Source of the DNA: Peptoniphilus vaginalis
GTDB taxonomy: Bacteria > Bacillota > Clostridia > Tissierellales > Peptoniphilaceae
Reading direction: 5' to 3'
DNA length: 64,000 bases
NCBI RefSeq assembly: GCF_900176605.1
Contig: NZ_FXLP01000005.1
Coordinates: 496,001 to 560,000 of the forward strand
Made by a program: the position numbers and the translations under genes. Positions 37,084 to 46,674 of this stretch are shown in pieces; position 1 is the stretch's first letter; every line of letters starts with the position of its first letter. The notes under the pieces are model-generated. The model did not search any database. It saw only the letters and a program-made list of their open reading frames with translations, and was not told the origin of the DNA.

Positions 37084-37422
37084 TCAACCTGGTGGCCAAT
37101 TTAAACTTCTTCCTCCAAGTACATGGAAGTGAAGGTGATCTACAGTTTGACCTCCGTCTTCTTTGCAATTGTTTACGATCCTATAACCCTTAGTAAGACC
37201 TTCTTCAGCACAAAGTTTCTTTGCAACTAAGAAGATGTGACCTATTAGGTCTTTGTGGTTTTCATCAAGATCATCTGCTGATGTTATGTGTTCCTTTGGA
37301 ACAATTAAAAAATGAGTAGGTGCTTGTGGGTCTATGTCTCTAAAGGCATACACAAGTTCATCTTCATAAAGTTTTGTTGAAGGAATTTCTCCCTTTATTA
37401 TTTTACAAAATAAACAGTCCAT
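37084..37422 (-). CDS. HIT-family purine nucleoside phosphoramidase (HinT)
   Basis: 112-aa dimeric hydrolase of AMP-linked substrates. N-terminal CLFCKIIKGEIPSTKLYED, helix ITSADDL, and the histidine triad HLHFHVLGG near the C-terminus are complete. The strong site AAGGAGG precedes the ATG. Last gene of the prmA-rsmE-mtaB-DUF1284-hinT run, two bases after the DUF1284 gene. Confidence 0.94.
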   Translation of the reverse strand: MDCLFCKIIKGEIPSTKLYEDELVYAFRDIDPQAPTHFLIVPKEHITSADDLDENHKDLIGHIFLVAKKLCAEEGLTKGYRIVNNCKEDGGQTVDHLHFHVLGGRSLNWPPG

Positions 37423-37424
37423 CC

Positions 37425-37808
37425 TTACCTCCTTTTGGCTTCAACTTCTTTGCAGAGTTCATTCCATTGACATTCTCTACAAATTTCTTCTCGCCTATTC
37501 TTTGAAAATATTATATCACAGGCAAGCTTTTTTATGTCCTCCCAGGAATAAATTTCATCTTGAGTTAGGTTTAAAAAATCTAAAACTCTTTTGTCGTATG
37601 ACTTAACTAAGTCGTCATTCTTGCACTTATATCCAAGGTTTTCTGGACAAGGACCACAAATATCATCAAGGTCAGCTAGTAGCTTAACCTCTGGGTTCTC
37701 TTCTAGTTCCTTAATAAGCCTTGTCATATTTTTTGAAAAATCATCACTGTAACCCTGACCAACAAAATTTTTTGTGCACAAGAGATGGTGAGCTCTTATA
37801 TTTAACAT
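37425..37808 (-). CDS. DUF1284 family protein, Cys-rich
   Basis: 127-aa protein matching DUF1284: N-terminal IRAHHLLCTKNFVGQGYS, then CGPCPENLGYKC and the C-terminal CRECQWNELC. Eight cysteines in paired arrangement suggest a bound metal or iron-sulfur cluster (inference). Position directly after the iron-sulfur enzyme MtaB is noted. The ATG follows the mtaB stop with no gap. Confidence 0.8.
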   Translation of the reverse strand: MLNIRAHHLLCTKNFVGQGYSDDFSKNMTRLIKELEENPEVKLLADLDDICGPCPENLGYKCKNDDLVKSYDKRVLDFLNLTQDEIYSWEDIKKLACDIIFSKNRREEICRECQWNELCKEVEAKRR

Positions 37809-39107
37809 TTAATCACCAAGAACTTCACAATTTGCAATTTCGCCCGTATCTAAAATTTTCACTTTCTTAATTTTATTTGTAAGCTCTTCCTTAGATTTTG
37901 TCTTAACCCTAATGTAGTTAGTAGTGTACCCATAATAAACTCCATCATGTTCTTCTTCAAATAAAACAGACTGTGGTGTCTTCATATTTTCTCTTTCAAA
38001 AATTTCTTGATATTCTTCTCCAAGATCAATTAATTTTTCAGACCTTTCCTTCTTAACATTTCCATCAATTTGATTTTTCATGACAGCGGCCTTTGTGTTT
38101 TTCCTCTTAGAATATTTGAAGACGTGAATCCTTGAAAAGCCAACTTCTCTTACAATATTCATTGAATCTTTAAAGTCCTCATCACTTTCTCCAGGGAAAC
38201 CAACAATTATATCTGTTGTAAGTCCTGCATGAGGCATATACTTCCTGATAATATTTGCCTTTTCAATATACTCTTCACGAGTGTATCGCCTATTCATAGC
38301 TTTAAGAATATTGTTTGATCCACTTTGAAGAGATAGATGGAAGTGGTCGCATAACTTTCCAGTCTTAAGTCCCCTTTCCATAAAGTCATCACTTATAATA
38401 AGTGGTTCAACAGATGAAAGTCTTATCCTTTCAATTCCATCCACCTCAGCTATGGCTTCTATTAAATCTATTAATCTCATATCCCCAAGGTCCTTGCCAA
38501 AAGAACCAATATGAATTCCTGTTAGAACAATTTCTTTAAAACCCCTATCAGCGAGGGCCCTCGCCTCTCTAACTGAGTCTTCAATTGTTCTTGACCTAAT
38601 TGGTCCTCTTGCAAAGGGAATGATGCAATAGGTACAAAATCTGTTGCAACCATCCTGGACCTTCATATAGGCACGAGTTCTGTTGTTGCTATCAAAATTT
38701 GTTGTATTGGCAAATTCACGGACATTTTTTAAGTCCTTAACAATATTTATCTTTTCATTGTTTTTCTTGGACTCTTCTATTAAGTCTACAATCCTATTTC
38801 TTTCTGTTGTGCCAACAACAACATCAACTCCCTCGATGCTTTTCACTTCCTCAGGAGAAACTTGTGAATAACATCCCACAACTGCAACAACTGAGTCTGG
38901 ATTAATCTTCTTGGATTTTCTAATAAACTGCCTTGATTTTCTGTCTGATAAGTTTGTAACTGTACAAGTATTAACTATATAAACATCACTAAAGTCATCA
39001 TTTTCAACTTGTCTATATCCCCTACTTTCAAAGAGTTCGCTCATGGCTTCTGATTCGTATTGATTAACCTTGCAGCCAAGAGTTAAAATTGAAAAAGTTT
39101 TTTCCAT
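37809..39107 (-). CDS. mtaB: tRNA t6A37 methylthiotransferase MtaB
   Basis: 432-aa radical SAM enzyme that adds a methylthio group to t6A37 of tRNA. N-terminal UPF0004 domain has the auxiliary-cluster cysteines C12, C48 and C79. The radical SAM motif CNRFCTYC is at C154, C158 and C161. A C-terminal TRAM domain (about 370-432) binds tRNA. N-terminal SILTLGCKVNQYESE is typical of MtaB rather than MiaB. Its ATG overlaps the rsmE stop codon by one base. Confidence 0.95.
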   Translation of the reverse strand: MEKTFSILTLGCKVNQYESEAMSELFESRGYRQVENDDFSDVYIVNTCTVTNLSDRKSRQFIRKSKKINPDSVVAVVGCYSQVSPEEVKSIEGVDVVVGTTERNRIVDLIEESKKNNEKINIVKDLKNVREFANTTNFDSNNRTRAYMKVQDGCNRFCTYCIIPFARGPIRSRTIEDSVREARALADRGFKEIVLTGIHIGSFGKDLGDMRLIDLIEAIAEVDGIERIRLSSVEPLIISDDFMERGLKTGKLCDHFHLSLQSGSNNILKAMNRRYTREEYIEKANIIRKYMPHAGLTTDIIVGFPGESDEDFKDSMNIVREVGFSRIHVFKYSKRKNTKAAVMKNQIDGNVKKERSEKLIDLGEEYQEIFERENMKTPQSVLFEEEHDGVYYGYTTNYIRVKTKSKEELTNKIKKVKILDTGEIANCEVLGD

Positions 39108-39796
39108 TACTCACACTCCTTTGCGTGTATTATATAAAAAGAAGCTGTAATAGCTGCAGTCTCTGCTCGAAGGATTCTCCTTCCAAGTCCGACCTTTTTT
39201 GCTTCACTTAATATTTCAAGTTCTCTTTCTGAAATACCACCTTCTGGTCCGATAACAAGTCCTACATTATTGCTTAAAGACTTTGTTACATCGCCCAATT
39301 GCGTCTTGCTTTCATCTTCATAACATAAAACTAAATCGCCAGAAAAATTTAAAATATCTTCTGTCTTTATTATGTCATGGACTATAGGTATTACATCTCG
39401 CTTTGATTGTTTTGCAGCTGACTCCACAATTTTTTGAAATCTTTCAATTTTCTTTTCTTTTTTCTTGGAAATATCTGAGATAGACCTATCCATTATAAGA
39501 GGATAAAAGTCACTAACTCCAATTTCTGTGGCATGCCTTAAAACATCTTCAGACTTATTATTTTTTAAAACTCCAAAAAATAAGGAAAGTCTAACCTTAG
39601 ATTCATTAGATTCTTTGACTTCCCCAAGATTTTTTACTTTTTCGCCTTCATAAGCAAAGGAAAAAATCCCATCTTCAAAAACAACTTGAAAGACTTCTCC
39701 ATCATTTATCCTTATTACATTTTTTAAGTGATGAAGAGTTTCCTCCTTTAAATTCGTATTGCCTTGAAACTCTCTATCTTCAAAAAATCTATACAT
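39107..39796 (-). CDS. rsmE: 16S rRNA m3U1498 methyltransferase RsmE
   Basis: 229-aa SPOUT-class methyltransferase. N-terminal PUA-like part (about 1-70), then the knotted domain with GVSDFYPLIMDRSIS, VIGPEGGISERELEIL (SAM-binding knot) and LGRRILRAETAAITA at the C-terminus. All key family motifs are intact. Overlaps the prmA 3' end by eight bases. Confidence 0.95.
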   Translation of the reverse strand: MYRFFEDREFQGNTNLKEETLHHLKNVIRINDGEVFQVVFEDGIFSFAYEGEKVKNLGEVKESNESKVRLSLFFGVLKNNKSEDVLRHATEIGVSDFYPLIMDRSISDISKKKEKKIERFQKIVESAAKQSKRDVIPIVHDIIKTEDILNFSGDLVLCYEDESKTQLGDVTKSLSNNVGLVIGPEGGISERELEILSEAKKVGLGRRILRAETAAITASFYIIHAKECE

Positions 39797-40700
39797 TTAA
39801 TCTTCCTACAATAGCAACCCAATTGTTTTTTTCCAACTCGTCAATAATTTCGAATCCATTTTCTTCTAGGGCATCAATTACCATTTGTCTTCTCTCTTTT
39901 ATAATTCCTGAAGTTATAAAAATTCCACCCTTATCCATGTGGTTCTTTAGATTTTTAATTTCATCTACAATTATTTCTGCAATAATATTTGAAACTATTA
40001 GGTCTGCTCTACCCTTTACCACGTCAAGAAGGTTTCCCTTTTTGATATCCATCTTGTCTTCGATATTATTTAGACTTGCATTTTCATGAGAAGCATCAAT
40101 GCACTTGTCATCAATATCAACTGCAAGGGCTCTCTTTGCTCCAAGCTTTAAAGCCGCTATGGCAAGGATACCTGACCCGCAACCTATATCAAAGGTTTCG
40201 TCATCTCTTTTTACATATCTCTCTAAAAGTTCAAGGCACATATATGTTGACTCATGAGTTCCTGTTCCAAAAGCCATACCTGGATTTATTTTTATAACTA
40301 TTCTATTTTCATTTTCATTTTCATAAGCTTCCCACTCAGGAACAATGGCAATCTTCTCACCAATTTCTAGTGGTTTGTAATATTTTTTCCAATTGTTAGC
40401 CCAGTCTTCGTCATCCTTTTCTTCAATAAGACATTGACCAAGATTTTTTTCACTCAAGTCATCTTTTAAACTCTTTGCATCTTCCATATTTTCAGGATAA
40501 ACTCTAAGTGCAAAAACACCTTCCTTTGAGTTTAAAAGAGGATAATCTATAAAGTCCCAATCCTTTTCGTTTTGTTCTAACTCTTCAACTATGTCGCTAG
40601 AAATTTCTTCTGTTGTATAAATTCCATAATCAAATAGAATTCCTTCAATGATATCTTTTTTATCCTTTGAAGTATTTATTGTCATTTCAATGTATTTCAT
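39789..40700 (-). CDS. prmA: Ribosomal protein L11 methyltransferase PrmA
   Basis: 303-aa SAM-dependent enzyme that trimethylates ribosomal protein L11. An N-terminal L11-recognition domain (about 1-100) is linked to a Rossmann methyltransferase domain with FDIGCGSGILAIAALKLGA and a NPGMAFGTGTHEST loop. The substrate-binding DLIVSNIIAEII segment follows. First gene of its unit: a promoter lies just upstream and the dnaJ terminator separates it from the chaperone genes. Confidence 0.95.
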   Translation of the reverse strand: MKYIEMTINTSKDKKDIIEGILFDYGIYTTEEISSDIVEELEQNEKDWDFIDYPLLNSKEGVFALRVYPENMEDAKSLKDDLSEKNLGQCLIEEKDDEDWANNWKKYYKPLEIGEKIAIVPEWEAYENENENRIVIKINPGMAFGTGTHESTYMCLELLERYVKRDDETFDIGCGSGILAIAALKLGAKRALAVDIDDKCIDASHENASLNNIEDKMDIKKGNLLDVVKGRADLIVSNIIAEIIVDEIKNLKNHMDKGGIFITSGIIKERRQMVIDALEENGFEIIDELEKNNWVAIVGRLNV

Positions 40701-40716
40701 CTAATCACCTTGTTTC

Positions 40717-40745
40717 ATTATATTATAGATAATTTCTTTATACAA
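40717..40745 (-). promoter_or_regulatory. prmA promoter
   Basis: Minus strand TTGTAT (40740-40745), 17-bp spacer, TATAAT (40717-40722), directly after the dnaJ terminator. The prmA start is 17 bp downstream of the -10, so the leader is about 10 nt. Confidence 0.65.
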
Positions 40746-40752
40746 ATTAAAA

Positions 40753-40775
40753 AATGCGAATCAGTGATTCGCATT
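40753..40775 (-). terminator. Terminator of dnaJ
   Basis: AATGCGAATCA and TGATTCGCATT form an 11-bp perfect stem around one base (about 3-4 nt loop in practice), followed by Ts on the minus strand. It overlaps the dnaJ stop codon. Confidence 0.88.
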
Positions 40776-41904
40776 AATCAAATAAGTTCTTTAATTTATC
40801 TAAAAATGATTTTTTATTCTCTGCAACTTCTGGCTCAGTTTCTCTTAATTCTTCAAGAAGTTTCTTTTGTTCGTCGCTAACCTTTTTAGGAATAATAATA
40901 TCAACTTTGAAGAAGAGGTCTCCTCTTTGTTTTTCTCTATTGACATAAGGGACTCCTTCTCCCTTTAACCTAAAAATTGTTCCACCTGTAGTTCCCTTAG
41001 GGATATCATAGTCTACGATTTTCTTAAGAGTTGGGACTTTAATCTTTGCTCCAAGAACTGCATCTGAGTAAGAAATCGGAATATTTAAGTAGATGTCGTT
41101 GCCTTCTCTTTTAAAGACTGCATCTGATCTAACCCTAATATAGACGAAGATGTCTCCATTCTCGCCACCATTCTCTCCAACAGAACCTTGGTTCCTAAGT
41201 GAAATTATATTTCCTGTGTCAACTCCCTTAGGAATGTTTACTTTTAACTTCTTAGTTCTTAGCTTGCTTCCTCTTCCACCACATTCTTTACATGGTTTTT
41301 CTATAACTTCTCCTGTTCCCTTACAGTCTTCACAAGCTGAAGTCCTTACGAACCTTCCGAATGGTGTGTTTTGTTCTGAAGTAACTTGACCTGTACCATG
41401 ACAAGTTTCACAAGTATGTTTTTCACTACCCGGTTCCATCTTGCTGCCATGACAGTGGGAGCACTCTTCCCTAACCTTAACAGAAATTTCTTTTTCCACT
41501 CCAAATATTGCTTCAAAGAAATCAAGAGTTACGTCTACTCTTGCATCAGGTCCTTTCTTAGGCATATCTTTTCTGTTTGCATATTCATATCTATTTGATC
41601 TTGAGCCGCCAAAAATATCAAAGATGTCATCAAAGATATCAGAGAAACCTCCAAAGCCACTTCCTCCTGATCCACCCATGTTGCCCTTAAGTCCTTCTTC
41701 ACCATAGGCATCATAAATTTGTCTCTTTTCATCATCAGCTAAGACTTCATAGGCATAGGATATTTCTTTGAACTTTGCCTCAGCAACTTCATCTCCTGGA
41801 TTTAAGTCGGGGTGATACTTTTTAGCAAGCTTCTTATAAGATTTCTTTAACTCTTCTTTACTTACATTTTTTTCAACTTCAAGAATTTCATAAAAATTTC
41901 TCAT
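40774..41904 (-). CDS. dnaJ: Chaperone protein DnaJ (Hsp40)
   Basis: 376-aa co-chaperone that stimulates DnaK. J domain (1-70) with HPD in YHPDLN, Gly/Phe-rich linker, and four zinc-finger repeats (CSHCHGSK, CETCHGTG, CEDCKGTG, CKECGGRG). The C-terminal substrate-binding domain follows. The ATG at 41904 lies six bases after GAGG; an upstream TTG has no better site. A terminator separates it from dnaK, so it needs its own promoter. Confidence 0.97.
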   Translation of the reverse strand: MRNFYEILEVEKNVSKEELKKSYKKLAKKYHPDLNPGDEVAEAKFKEISYAYEVLADDEKRQIYDAYGEEGLKGNMGGSGGSGFGGFSDIFDDIFDIFGGSRSNRYEYANRKDMPKKGPDARVDVTLDFFEAIFGVEKEISVKVREECSHCHGSKMEPGSEKHTCETCHGTGQVTSEQNTPFGRFVRTSACEDCKGTGEVIEKPCKECGGRGSKLRTKKLKVNIPKGVDTGNIISLRNQGSVGENGGENGDIFVYIRVRSDAVFKREGNDIYLNIPISYSDAVLGAKIKVPTLKKIVDYDIPKGTTGGTIFRLKGEGVPYVNREKQRGDLFFKVDIIIPKKVSDEQKKLLEELRETEPEVAENKKSFLDKLKNLFD

Positions 41905-42031
41905 CTTCCACCTCAATAGTTCTATATTCTAATATAAAAACTAGAAAAAATAAAGTTTATTTAAACTTTTATAATTTAATTTTAAAAAGTAAATTTATAA
42001 GAATTCCAAAAAAATTTTCTACATAAAAAAA

Positions 42032-42051
42032 GTTGCAGCCGAAACTGCAAC
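42032..42051 (-). terminator. Terminator between dnaK and dnaJ
   Basis: GTTGCAG and CTGCAAC arms with a 6-nt loop are followed on the minus strand by seven Ts. It begins 16 bases after the dnaK stop and cuts hrcA-grpE-dnaK from dnaJ. Confidence 0.88.
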
Positions 42052-42066
42052 ATTTTTATTTAATTA

Positions 42067-43893
42067 TTATTCTTCGTCTTCATCTACAACTTCATAGTCA
42101 GCGTCAACTACATCGTCATCAGCTTGTGCTTGTGAGCCACCAGCTTGACCTTGACCAGCTTGTTGTTTATAAATTTCTTCTGAAATTGCGTAGAAAGCTT
42201 GAGTTAATTCTTCAGTCTTAGACTTAATAGCCTCAAGATCTTCACCATCTTTTACATCCTTAAGTCCCTTGATTGCTTCTTCAATCTTAGTCTTATCTGC
42301 ATCAGAAATCTTTCCTTCTACATCCTTAAGTGTGTTTTCAGATTGATAAATCATTGAGTCAGCGTTATTTCTAGCTTCAATTAAGTCTTTCTTCTTAGCA
42401 TCTTCTTGAGCATACATTTCTGCTTCCTTAACTTTCTTTTCGATTTCTTCTTCGTTTAAGTTAGTTGAAGATGTAATTGTGATGTGTTGTTCTTTACCAG
42501 TACCCATGTCCTTAGCGCTTACATTTACAATACCATTTGCATCAATATCAAAAGTTACTTCGATTTGTGGCACTCCTCTTCTTGCTGGTGCAATACCATC
42601 AAGTGTAAATCTACCAAGAGTTACGTTGTCTTTTGCCATTTGTCTTTCACCTTGAAGTACGTGAATTTCTACAGAAGTTTGATTGTCTGCTGCAGTTGTA
42701 AATATTTGTGACTTCTTTGTTGGGATAGTTGTATTTCTTTCAATAAGTCTTGTTGTAATGTTACCCATTGTTTCAATTCCTAGAGAAAGTGGTGTTACGT
42801 CAAGAAGAAGTAGATCCTTAACATCTCCAGAAAGAACTCCACCTTGGATAGCTGCACCAAGAGCTACACATTCGTCTGGGTTAATATCCTTTTGAGGATT
42901 CTTTCCAGTTAACTTTCTAATACATTCTTGAACTGCTGGAATTCTTGTAGAACCACCAACTAGAAGAACTTTATCTATTTCATTTGCAGAAAGTCCTGCG
43001 TCTTTTAAAGCATCCTTAACAGGTTCTTCAGTCATTTTAACAAGGTCTGCTGTAAGTTCGTCGAACTTAGCACGAGTAATATCCATATTTAAGTGAAGTG
43101 GACCAGCTTGAGAAGCTGTGATAAATGGAAGGTTAACATTTGTTGACATTGTAGAAGAAAGTTCCTTCTTTGCCTTTTCAGCTGCTTCCTTTAATCTTTG
43201 TAGGCTCATTTTGTCAGCCTTAAGGTCAATTCCATTTTCTTTTTTGAATTCTTCAGCAATATAATCAATTAGTCTATTGTCGAAGTCATCTCCACCAAGT
43301 TTATTGTTACCACGAGTTGCGTGTACTTCAAAGACACCATCAGAAAGTTCTAGGATAGATACATCAAATGTACCACCTCCAAGGTCATAAACCATAACAG
43401 TTTGTGCATCCTTGTCCTTGTCTTCTCCATAAGCAAGTGCTGCTGCAGTTGGTTCGTTTACAATTCTCTTTACATCAAGTCCTGCAATTCTTCCTGCATC
43501 CTTAGTTGCTTGTCTTTGAGCATCTGTAAAGTAAGCTGGAACAGTAATAACAGCTTCTGTAATTTTTTCGCCAAGATAAGATTCAGCATCAGCTTTTAAT
43601 TTTTGTAAAATCATAGCTGAAATATCTTGTGGAGTGTAAGTTTTTCCATCAATCTTTACTGTAAAATCAGAACCCATATGTCTCTTAATAGATGAGATTG
43701 TTCTATCAGGGTTTGTGATTGCTTGTCTCTTAGCAGTTTCACCTACTAATCTTTCTCCGTCTTTTGTGAAAGCTACTACTGATGGAGTAGTTCTGTTACC
43801 TTCAATGTTAGGAATTATTACAGATTCTCCACCTTCCATTACTGCTACTGCAGAGTTAGTTGTACCTAAATCAATTCCAATTATTTTTCCCAT
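42067..43893 (-). CDS. dnaK: Molecular chaperone DnaK (Hsp70)
   Basis: 608-aa ATP-dependent chaperone. Nucleotide-binding domain with [31 protein letters not shown] and [13 protein letters not shown]. The linker region [15 protein letters not shown] and substrate-binding domain follow, then a helical lid. The Gly/Gln-rich tail [11 protein letters not shown] ends in the acidic EEVD-like DEDEE. Gram-positive length. AGGAGG precedes the ATG. Controlled by the CIRCE upstream of hrcA. Confidence 0.98.
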   Translation of the reverse strand: MGKIIGIDLGTTNSAVAVMEGGESVIIPNIEGNRTTPSVVAFTKDGERLVGETAKRQAITNPDRTISSIKRHMGSDFTVKIDGKTYTPQDISAMILQKLKADAESYLGEKITEAVITVPAYFTDAQRQATKDAGRIAGLDVKRIVNEPTAAALAYGEDKDKDAQTVMVYDLGGGTFDVSILELSDGVFEVHATRGNNKLGGDDFDNRLIDYIAEEFKKENGIDLKADKMSLQRLKEAAEKAKKELSSTMSTNVNLPFITASQAGPLHLNMDITRAKFDELTADLVKMTEEPVKDALKDAGLSANEIDKVLLVGGSTRIPAVQECIRKLTGKNPQKDINPDECVALGAAIQGGVLSGDVKDLLLLDVTPLSLGIETMGNITTRLIERNTTIPTKKSQIFTTAADNQTSVEIHVLQGERQMAKDNVTLGRFTLDGIAPARRGVPQIEVTFDIDANGIVNVSAKDMGTGKEQHITITSSTNLNEEEIEKKVKEAEMYAQEDAKKKDLIEARNNADSMIYQSENTLKDVEGKISDADKTKIEEAIKGLKDVKDGEDLEAIKSKTEELTQAFYAISEEIYKQQAGQGQAGGSQAQADDDVVDADYEVVDEDEE

Positions 43894-43913
43894 AAATATT
43901 TCCTCCTAAATCC

Positions 43914-44438
43914 TTATTGTGAAACTTTGACCATTGCAGGTCTTAGTGTTTTATCGTCAATTAAATAACCCTTTTGCAATACTTCTATAACATAACCACT
44001 GTCATATTCATCAGAATCTTCAGTGAGTACTGCGTGATGATACATTGGATCAAATTCTTTTCCCAATGCATCCATTTCAACTATGCCGTCCTTTGCAAGT
44101 ACGTCAGTAAGTTGTTTTTTTATCATTAATATTCCCTCATAGGTTGAATCCTTATCTACAATTGAGTCCAAGGCTCTTTCAAAGTTATCTATGACAGGAA
44201 GTAAGTCATTTGCAATTTTCTTTACTCCAAGCTCAACATACTCAGACTTTTGTCCCTCAGTCCTTCTCTTGTAGTTGGAGAAGTCTGCTTGAAGTCTCAT
44301 AAACTTATCCATTAAACCTTGATACTTTTCATCATCAGAAGCGTCTACTTCAGCTTCATCATTCACATCAAGATTTTCTTCTTTCATATCTATATCATCA
44401 TTTTGTAAATTATCTTTTTTTATATCTTCATTCGTCAT
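43914..44438 (-). CDS. grpE: Nucleotide exchange factor GrpE
   Basis: 174-aa homodimeric exchange factor for DnaK. An acidic N-terminus is followed by the long helix (about 35-90) with RLQADFSNYKRRT and then the beta domain with the conserved PMYHHAVL and VIEVLQKGYLIDDKTLRPAMVKVS. The ATG at 44438 is six bases after GAGG; the longer frame from a GTG at 44450 overlaps hrcA. Middle gene of hrcA-grpE-dnaK. Confidence 0.96.
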   Translation of the reverse strand: MTNEDIKKDNLQNDDIDMKEENLDVNDEAEVDASDDEKYQGLMDKFMRLQADFSNYKRRTEGQKSEYVELGVKKIANDLLPVIDNFERALDSIVDKDSTYEGILMIKKQLTDVLAKDGIVEMDALGKEFDPMYHHAVLTEDSDEYDSGYVIEVLQKGYLIDDKTLRPAMVKVSQ

Positions 44439-44446
44439 GTACTCCC

Positions 44447-45469
44447 TCACATTTCTTTCAATCCACTTTTCACTGCGTCGCTAAAAGTTTTAACGACCTT
44501 GACCAATCTAATGTAATCAATTCTAACTGGTCCAATGATTCCAATACTTCCATAGACTCCATGTTCCTTAGCGAAGGGAGCTCTTATAATAGTATTTTCC
44601 TTCATGAGACTTGCGCTATTTTCTGATCCAATAATAACTTCAACATCACTGGTGAACTTATCATTTTTTAGGATTTGGAATAAGCTGTCCCGATCTTCTA
44701 CTAAGCTCATAAAATCTCTAGCCTTGTCTAGGTCCTTATATTCATCAAAGTTTAAAATATTTGTAAGACCGTCATAATAAATGTCAATGGAAGACACCTT
44801 TTTATTAAATTGACTAGCAATTTTTACAACATCAGAAATAAACTTGCCATGTCTTATCATGTCCTCTGAAAGTGAAATCTTAAGTGATTCAATTTCATTA
44901 AAATCAATTCCTGATATTTTTTCATTTAAGACCTTCTCTATTAGATGAAAATCTTCGTCAGAAATATTTTCTATCTCTAAAAAATACTTCTCAATAACTC
45001 CCTTGTCCCCTATGAGAACTAAAAGAGCTGTGAAATCATCAAGTTTAACTAGAGTAAGTCTTTTGATTTTTGTATCAGCCTTCTGTGGTGTTATGAGAAA
45101 AGCCGTACAAGAACTTAAATTGGCTAGGAGATTGACTGCATTTTTATAAAAGTCTTCGTGATTTCTCGAAGTTAATAAGAGTCGCTCCATGATTTTTCCA
45201 GAGGCATCTGTGTCGTGAAAACTATTAAAGTTTTTAAAGAGTTCATCAACATAGAAGCGGTAAGCCTGCTCAGATGGAATTCTTCCTGCTGACTGATGTG
45301 GCTTATTCAAAAAACCAAGATCTTCAAGATCTGCCATTTCATTTCTTATAGTCGCTGAACTAACTCCAAGGTCGTAATCTTTGGAAAGGGTTCGCGAACC
45401 AACTGGAGTTGGCATATCTATATACGCCTCAATTATGGCATTTAAAATATTAATTTTTCTAGTATCCAT
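44447..45469 (-). CDS. hrcA: Heat-inducible transcription repressor HrcA
   Basis: 340-aa repressor of class I heat-shock genes, kept active by GroEL in other Firmicutes. N-terminal winged helix with PVGSRTLSKDYDLGVSSATIRNEMADLEDLGFL, then GAF-like and insertion domains. C-terminal GSIGIIGPVRIDYIRLVKVV is typical. AAAGGAGGAG precedes the ATG. A perfect CIRCE operator lies 14 bp upstream of the start, showing autoregulation. Confidence 0.97.
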   Translation of the reverse strand: MDTRKINILNAIIEAYIDMPTPVGSRTLSKDYDLGVSSATIRNEMADLEDLGFLNKPHQSAGRIPSEQAYRFYVDELFKNFNSFHDTDASGKIMERLLLTSRNHEDFYKNAVNLLANLSSCTAFLITPQKADTKIKRLTLVKLDDFTALLVLIGDKGVIEKYFLEIENISDEDFHLIEKVLNEKISGIDFNEIESLKISLSEDMIRHGKFISDVVKIASQFNKKVSSIDIYYDGLTNILNFDEYKDLDKARDFMSLVEDRDSLFQILKNDKFTSDVEVIIGSENSASLMKENTIIRAPFAKEHGVYGSIGIIGPVRIDYIRLVKVVKTFSDAVKSGLKEM

Positions 45470-45482
45470 AACTCCTCCTTTG

Positions 45483-45509
45483 TTAGCACTCCTTATCCCC
45501 GAGTGCTAA
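45483..45509 (-). promoter_or_regulatory. CIRCE operator (HrcA binding site)
   Basis: TTAGCACTC-N9-GAGTGCTAA, a perfect match to the CIRCE consensus. It lies between the hrcA promoter and the ribosome binding site, where bound HrcA blocks hrcA-grpE-dnaK. Confidence 0.97.
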
Positions 45510-45518
45510 TCTGTTTAT

Positions 45519-45547
45519 ATAATACTTCACACCTAATGCTTTGTCAA
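45519..45547 (-). promoter_or_regulatory. hrcA operon promoter
   Basis: Minus strand TTGACA (45542-45547), exactly 17 bp, TATTAT (45519-45524). The strongest vegetative promoter seen in the window. Transcription would start within about ten bases of the CIRCE element. Confidence 0.88.
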
Positions 45548-46100
45548 GGATATTTATAAATAATCTTGACTTTTTTTGACTTTCTTTAATTTATTTATTT
45601 TATCTAAGAAGTTTTTAGAACTTTAAATTTTAAAATGTCTTCGGTTAATAAATTTTCATAAGGTTATTACACTTAATTTGTTTTGTTTTTTACTTTAGTT
45701 TCCCTCAACAAAGTTGCAAAAAATTTTTTTCAAAAATTTGTGTGCTCATAAGATAATATAACTTTAAAATTTTTTATAAAGTCATCCCTTCCTAAAATTG
45801 TTTTTCTTTAACTAATTTTTAACTAATAAAATAAAAAAAATTTTTAAACCCTGCAGGCTCCTTTGACCCTCTTGATACAAATTTATATGATATAATTTTT
45901 ATTTTTTATAGTCTCTATGTCTATAGAGACCCTCCACAACATAAACTTATAAAAATTTTTGCACAATTTGTGAAAAAAAATTTACTTCACTTCTCTATTT
46001 AAAATTTTATAAGTTGATTTAACGTATAAGTTTTATTTTATTTTGTAACAACATTCCTTCAACTTATAAGAGAAATAGTTATCCAATCTTTTGCCTATTT
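45548..46100. other. Long AT-rich intergenic region between hrcA and lepB
   Basis: No open reading frame with a ribosome binding site on either strand. It contains a plus-strand extended -10 TGATATAAT (about 45888-45896). A hairpin GTCTCTAT-GTCT-ATAGAGAC (45911-45930) lies just after the predicted start. A widely spaced inverted repeat, AACTTATAAAAATTTT near 45944 against AAAATTTTATAAGTT near 46001-46015, follows. A small RNA or a long lepB leader is possible. The rest is featureless A/T runs. Confidence 0.5.
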
Positions 46101-46101
46101 A

Positions 46102-46110
46102 TGATAAAAT
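46102..46110 (+). promoter_or_regulatory. Probable lepB promoter, extended -10
   Basis: TGATAAAAT has the hexamer at 46105-46110. It lies about 20 bp before the lepB ATG; no convincing -35. The upstream extended -10 near 45890 is an alternative. Confidence 0.4.
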
Positions 46111-46130
46111 TAGAAATTGGAGATGATCAC

Positions 46131-46640
46131 ATGAAAAAAAATGAAACCCTATCTTTTGTTCTTACAATTGTAGCTGCAGTTCTAATTGCACTTTTTGTGA
46201 GAAATTTTATTTTTAATATAGCTGTAGTTAATGGAGAGTCCATGCACCCCACTTTAAACGAAAGAGATAAGTTGATTTGTCTTTCTTATAAAAGATACAC
46301 TGACCTTCCTCGTGGAGAAATTGTGGTAATAGATGCGCCAAATGACAATAGAAATTATATTAAGAGATTAATTGGAAAGCCTGGCGACACAATAGAATTT
46401 AAAGATGGAAAAGTTATATTAAATGGAAAAGTTTTGGAAGAAGCTTATACTTCATCAGACTATACAGAGTCTGATGTTGAATGCTTTAAATTAAAAGATG
46501 ATGAGTATTTTGTAATGGGAGACAACAGACTTCCAGGAATGAGTATTGACTCCAGATACTTTGGACCAATTGAAAAGAAAAGAATAAAATCAGCAGCAGT
46601 ATATAGGATTTTACCTCTAAGTACTAGAGGAAAAATTTAA
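46131..46640 (+). CDS. lepB: Signal peptidase I
   Basis: 169-aa membrane protease that removes Sec signal peptides. One N-terminal transmembrane segment (about 8-28). The catalytic Ser37 is in NGESMHPTL, the catalytic Lys78 in [11 protein letters not shown], and the C-terminal box GDNR with SIDSRYFG is present. Single-span, Gram-positive type. The ATG at 46131 has GGAG eight bases upstream; an ATG ten codons earlier overlaps the putative -10. Followed by lepA after 34 bp. Confidence 0.94.
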   Translation: MKKNETLSFVLTIVAAVLIALFVRNFIFNIAVVNGESMHPTLNERDKLICLSYKRYTDLPRGEIVVIDAPNDNRNYIKRLIGKPGDTIEFKDGKVILNGKVLEEAYTSSDYTESDVECFKLKDDEYFVMGDNRLPGMSIDSRYFGPIEKKRIKSAAVYRILPLSTRGKI

Positions 46641-46674
46641 AATATTTAATCCCCTTGAATTCGGAGGTAAAAAT

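Noticed and set aside
45548-46130. Replication origin
   Set aside because: AT-rich but without a cluster of TTATCCACA-type DnaA boxes, and dnaA/dnaN are not near.
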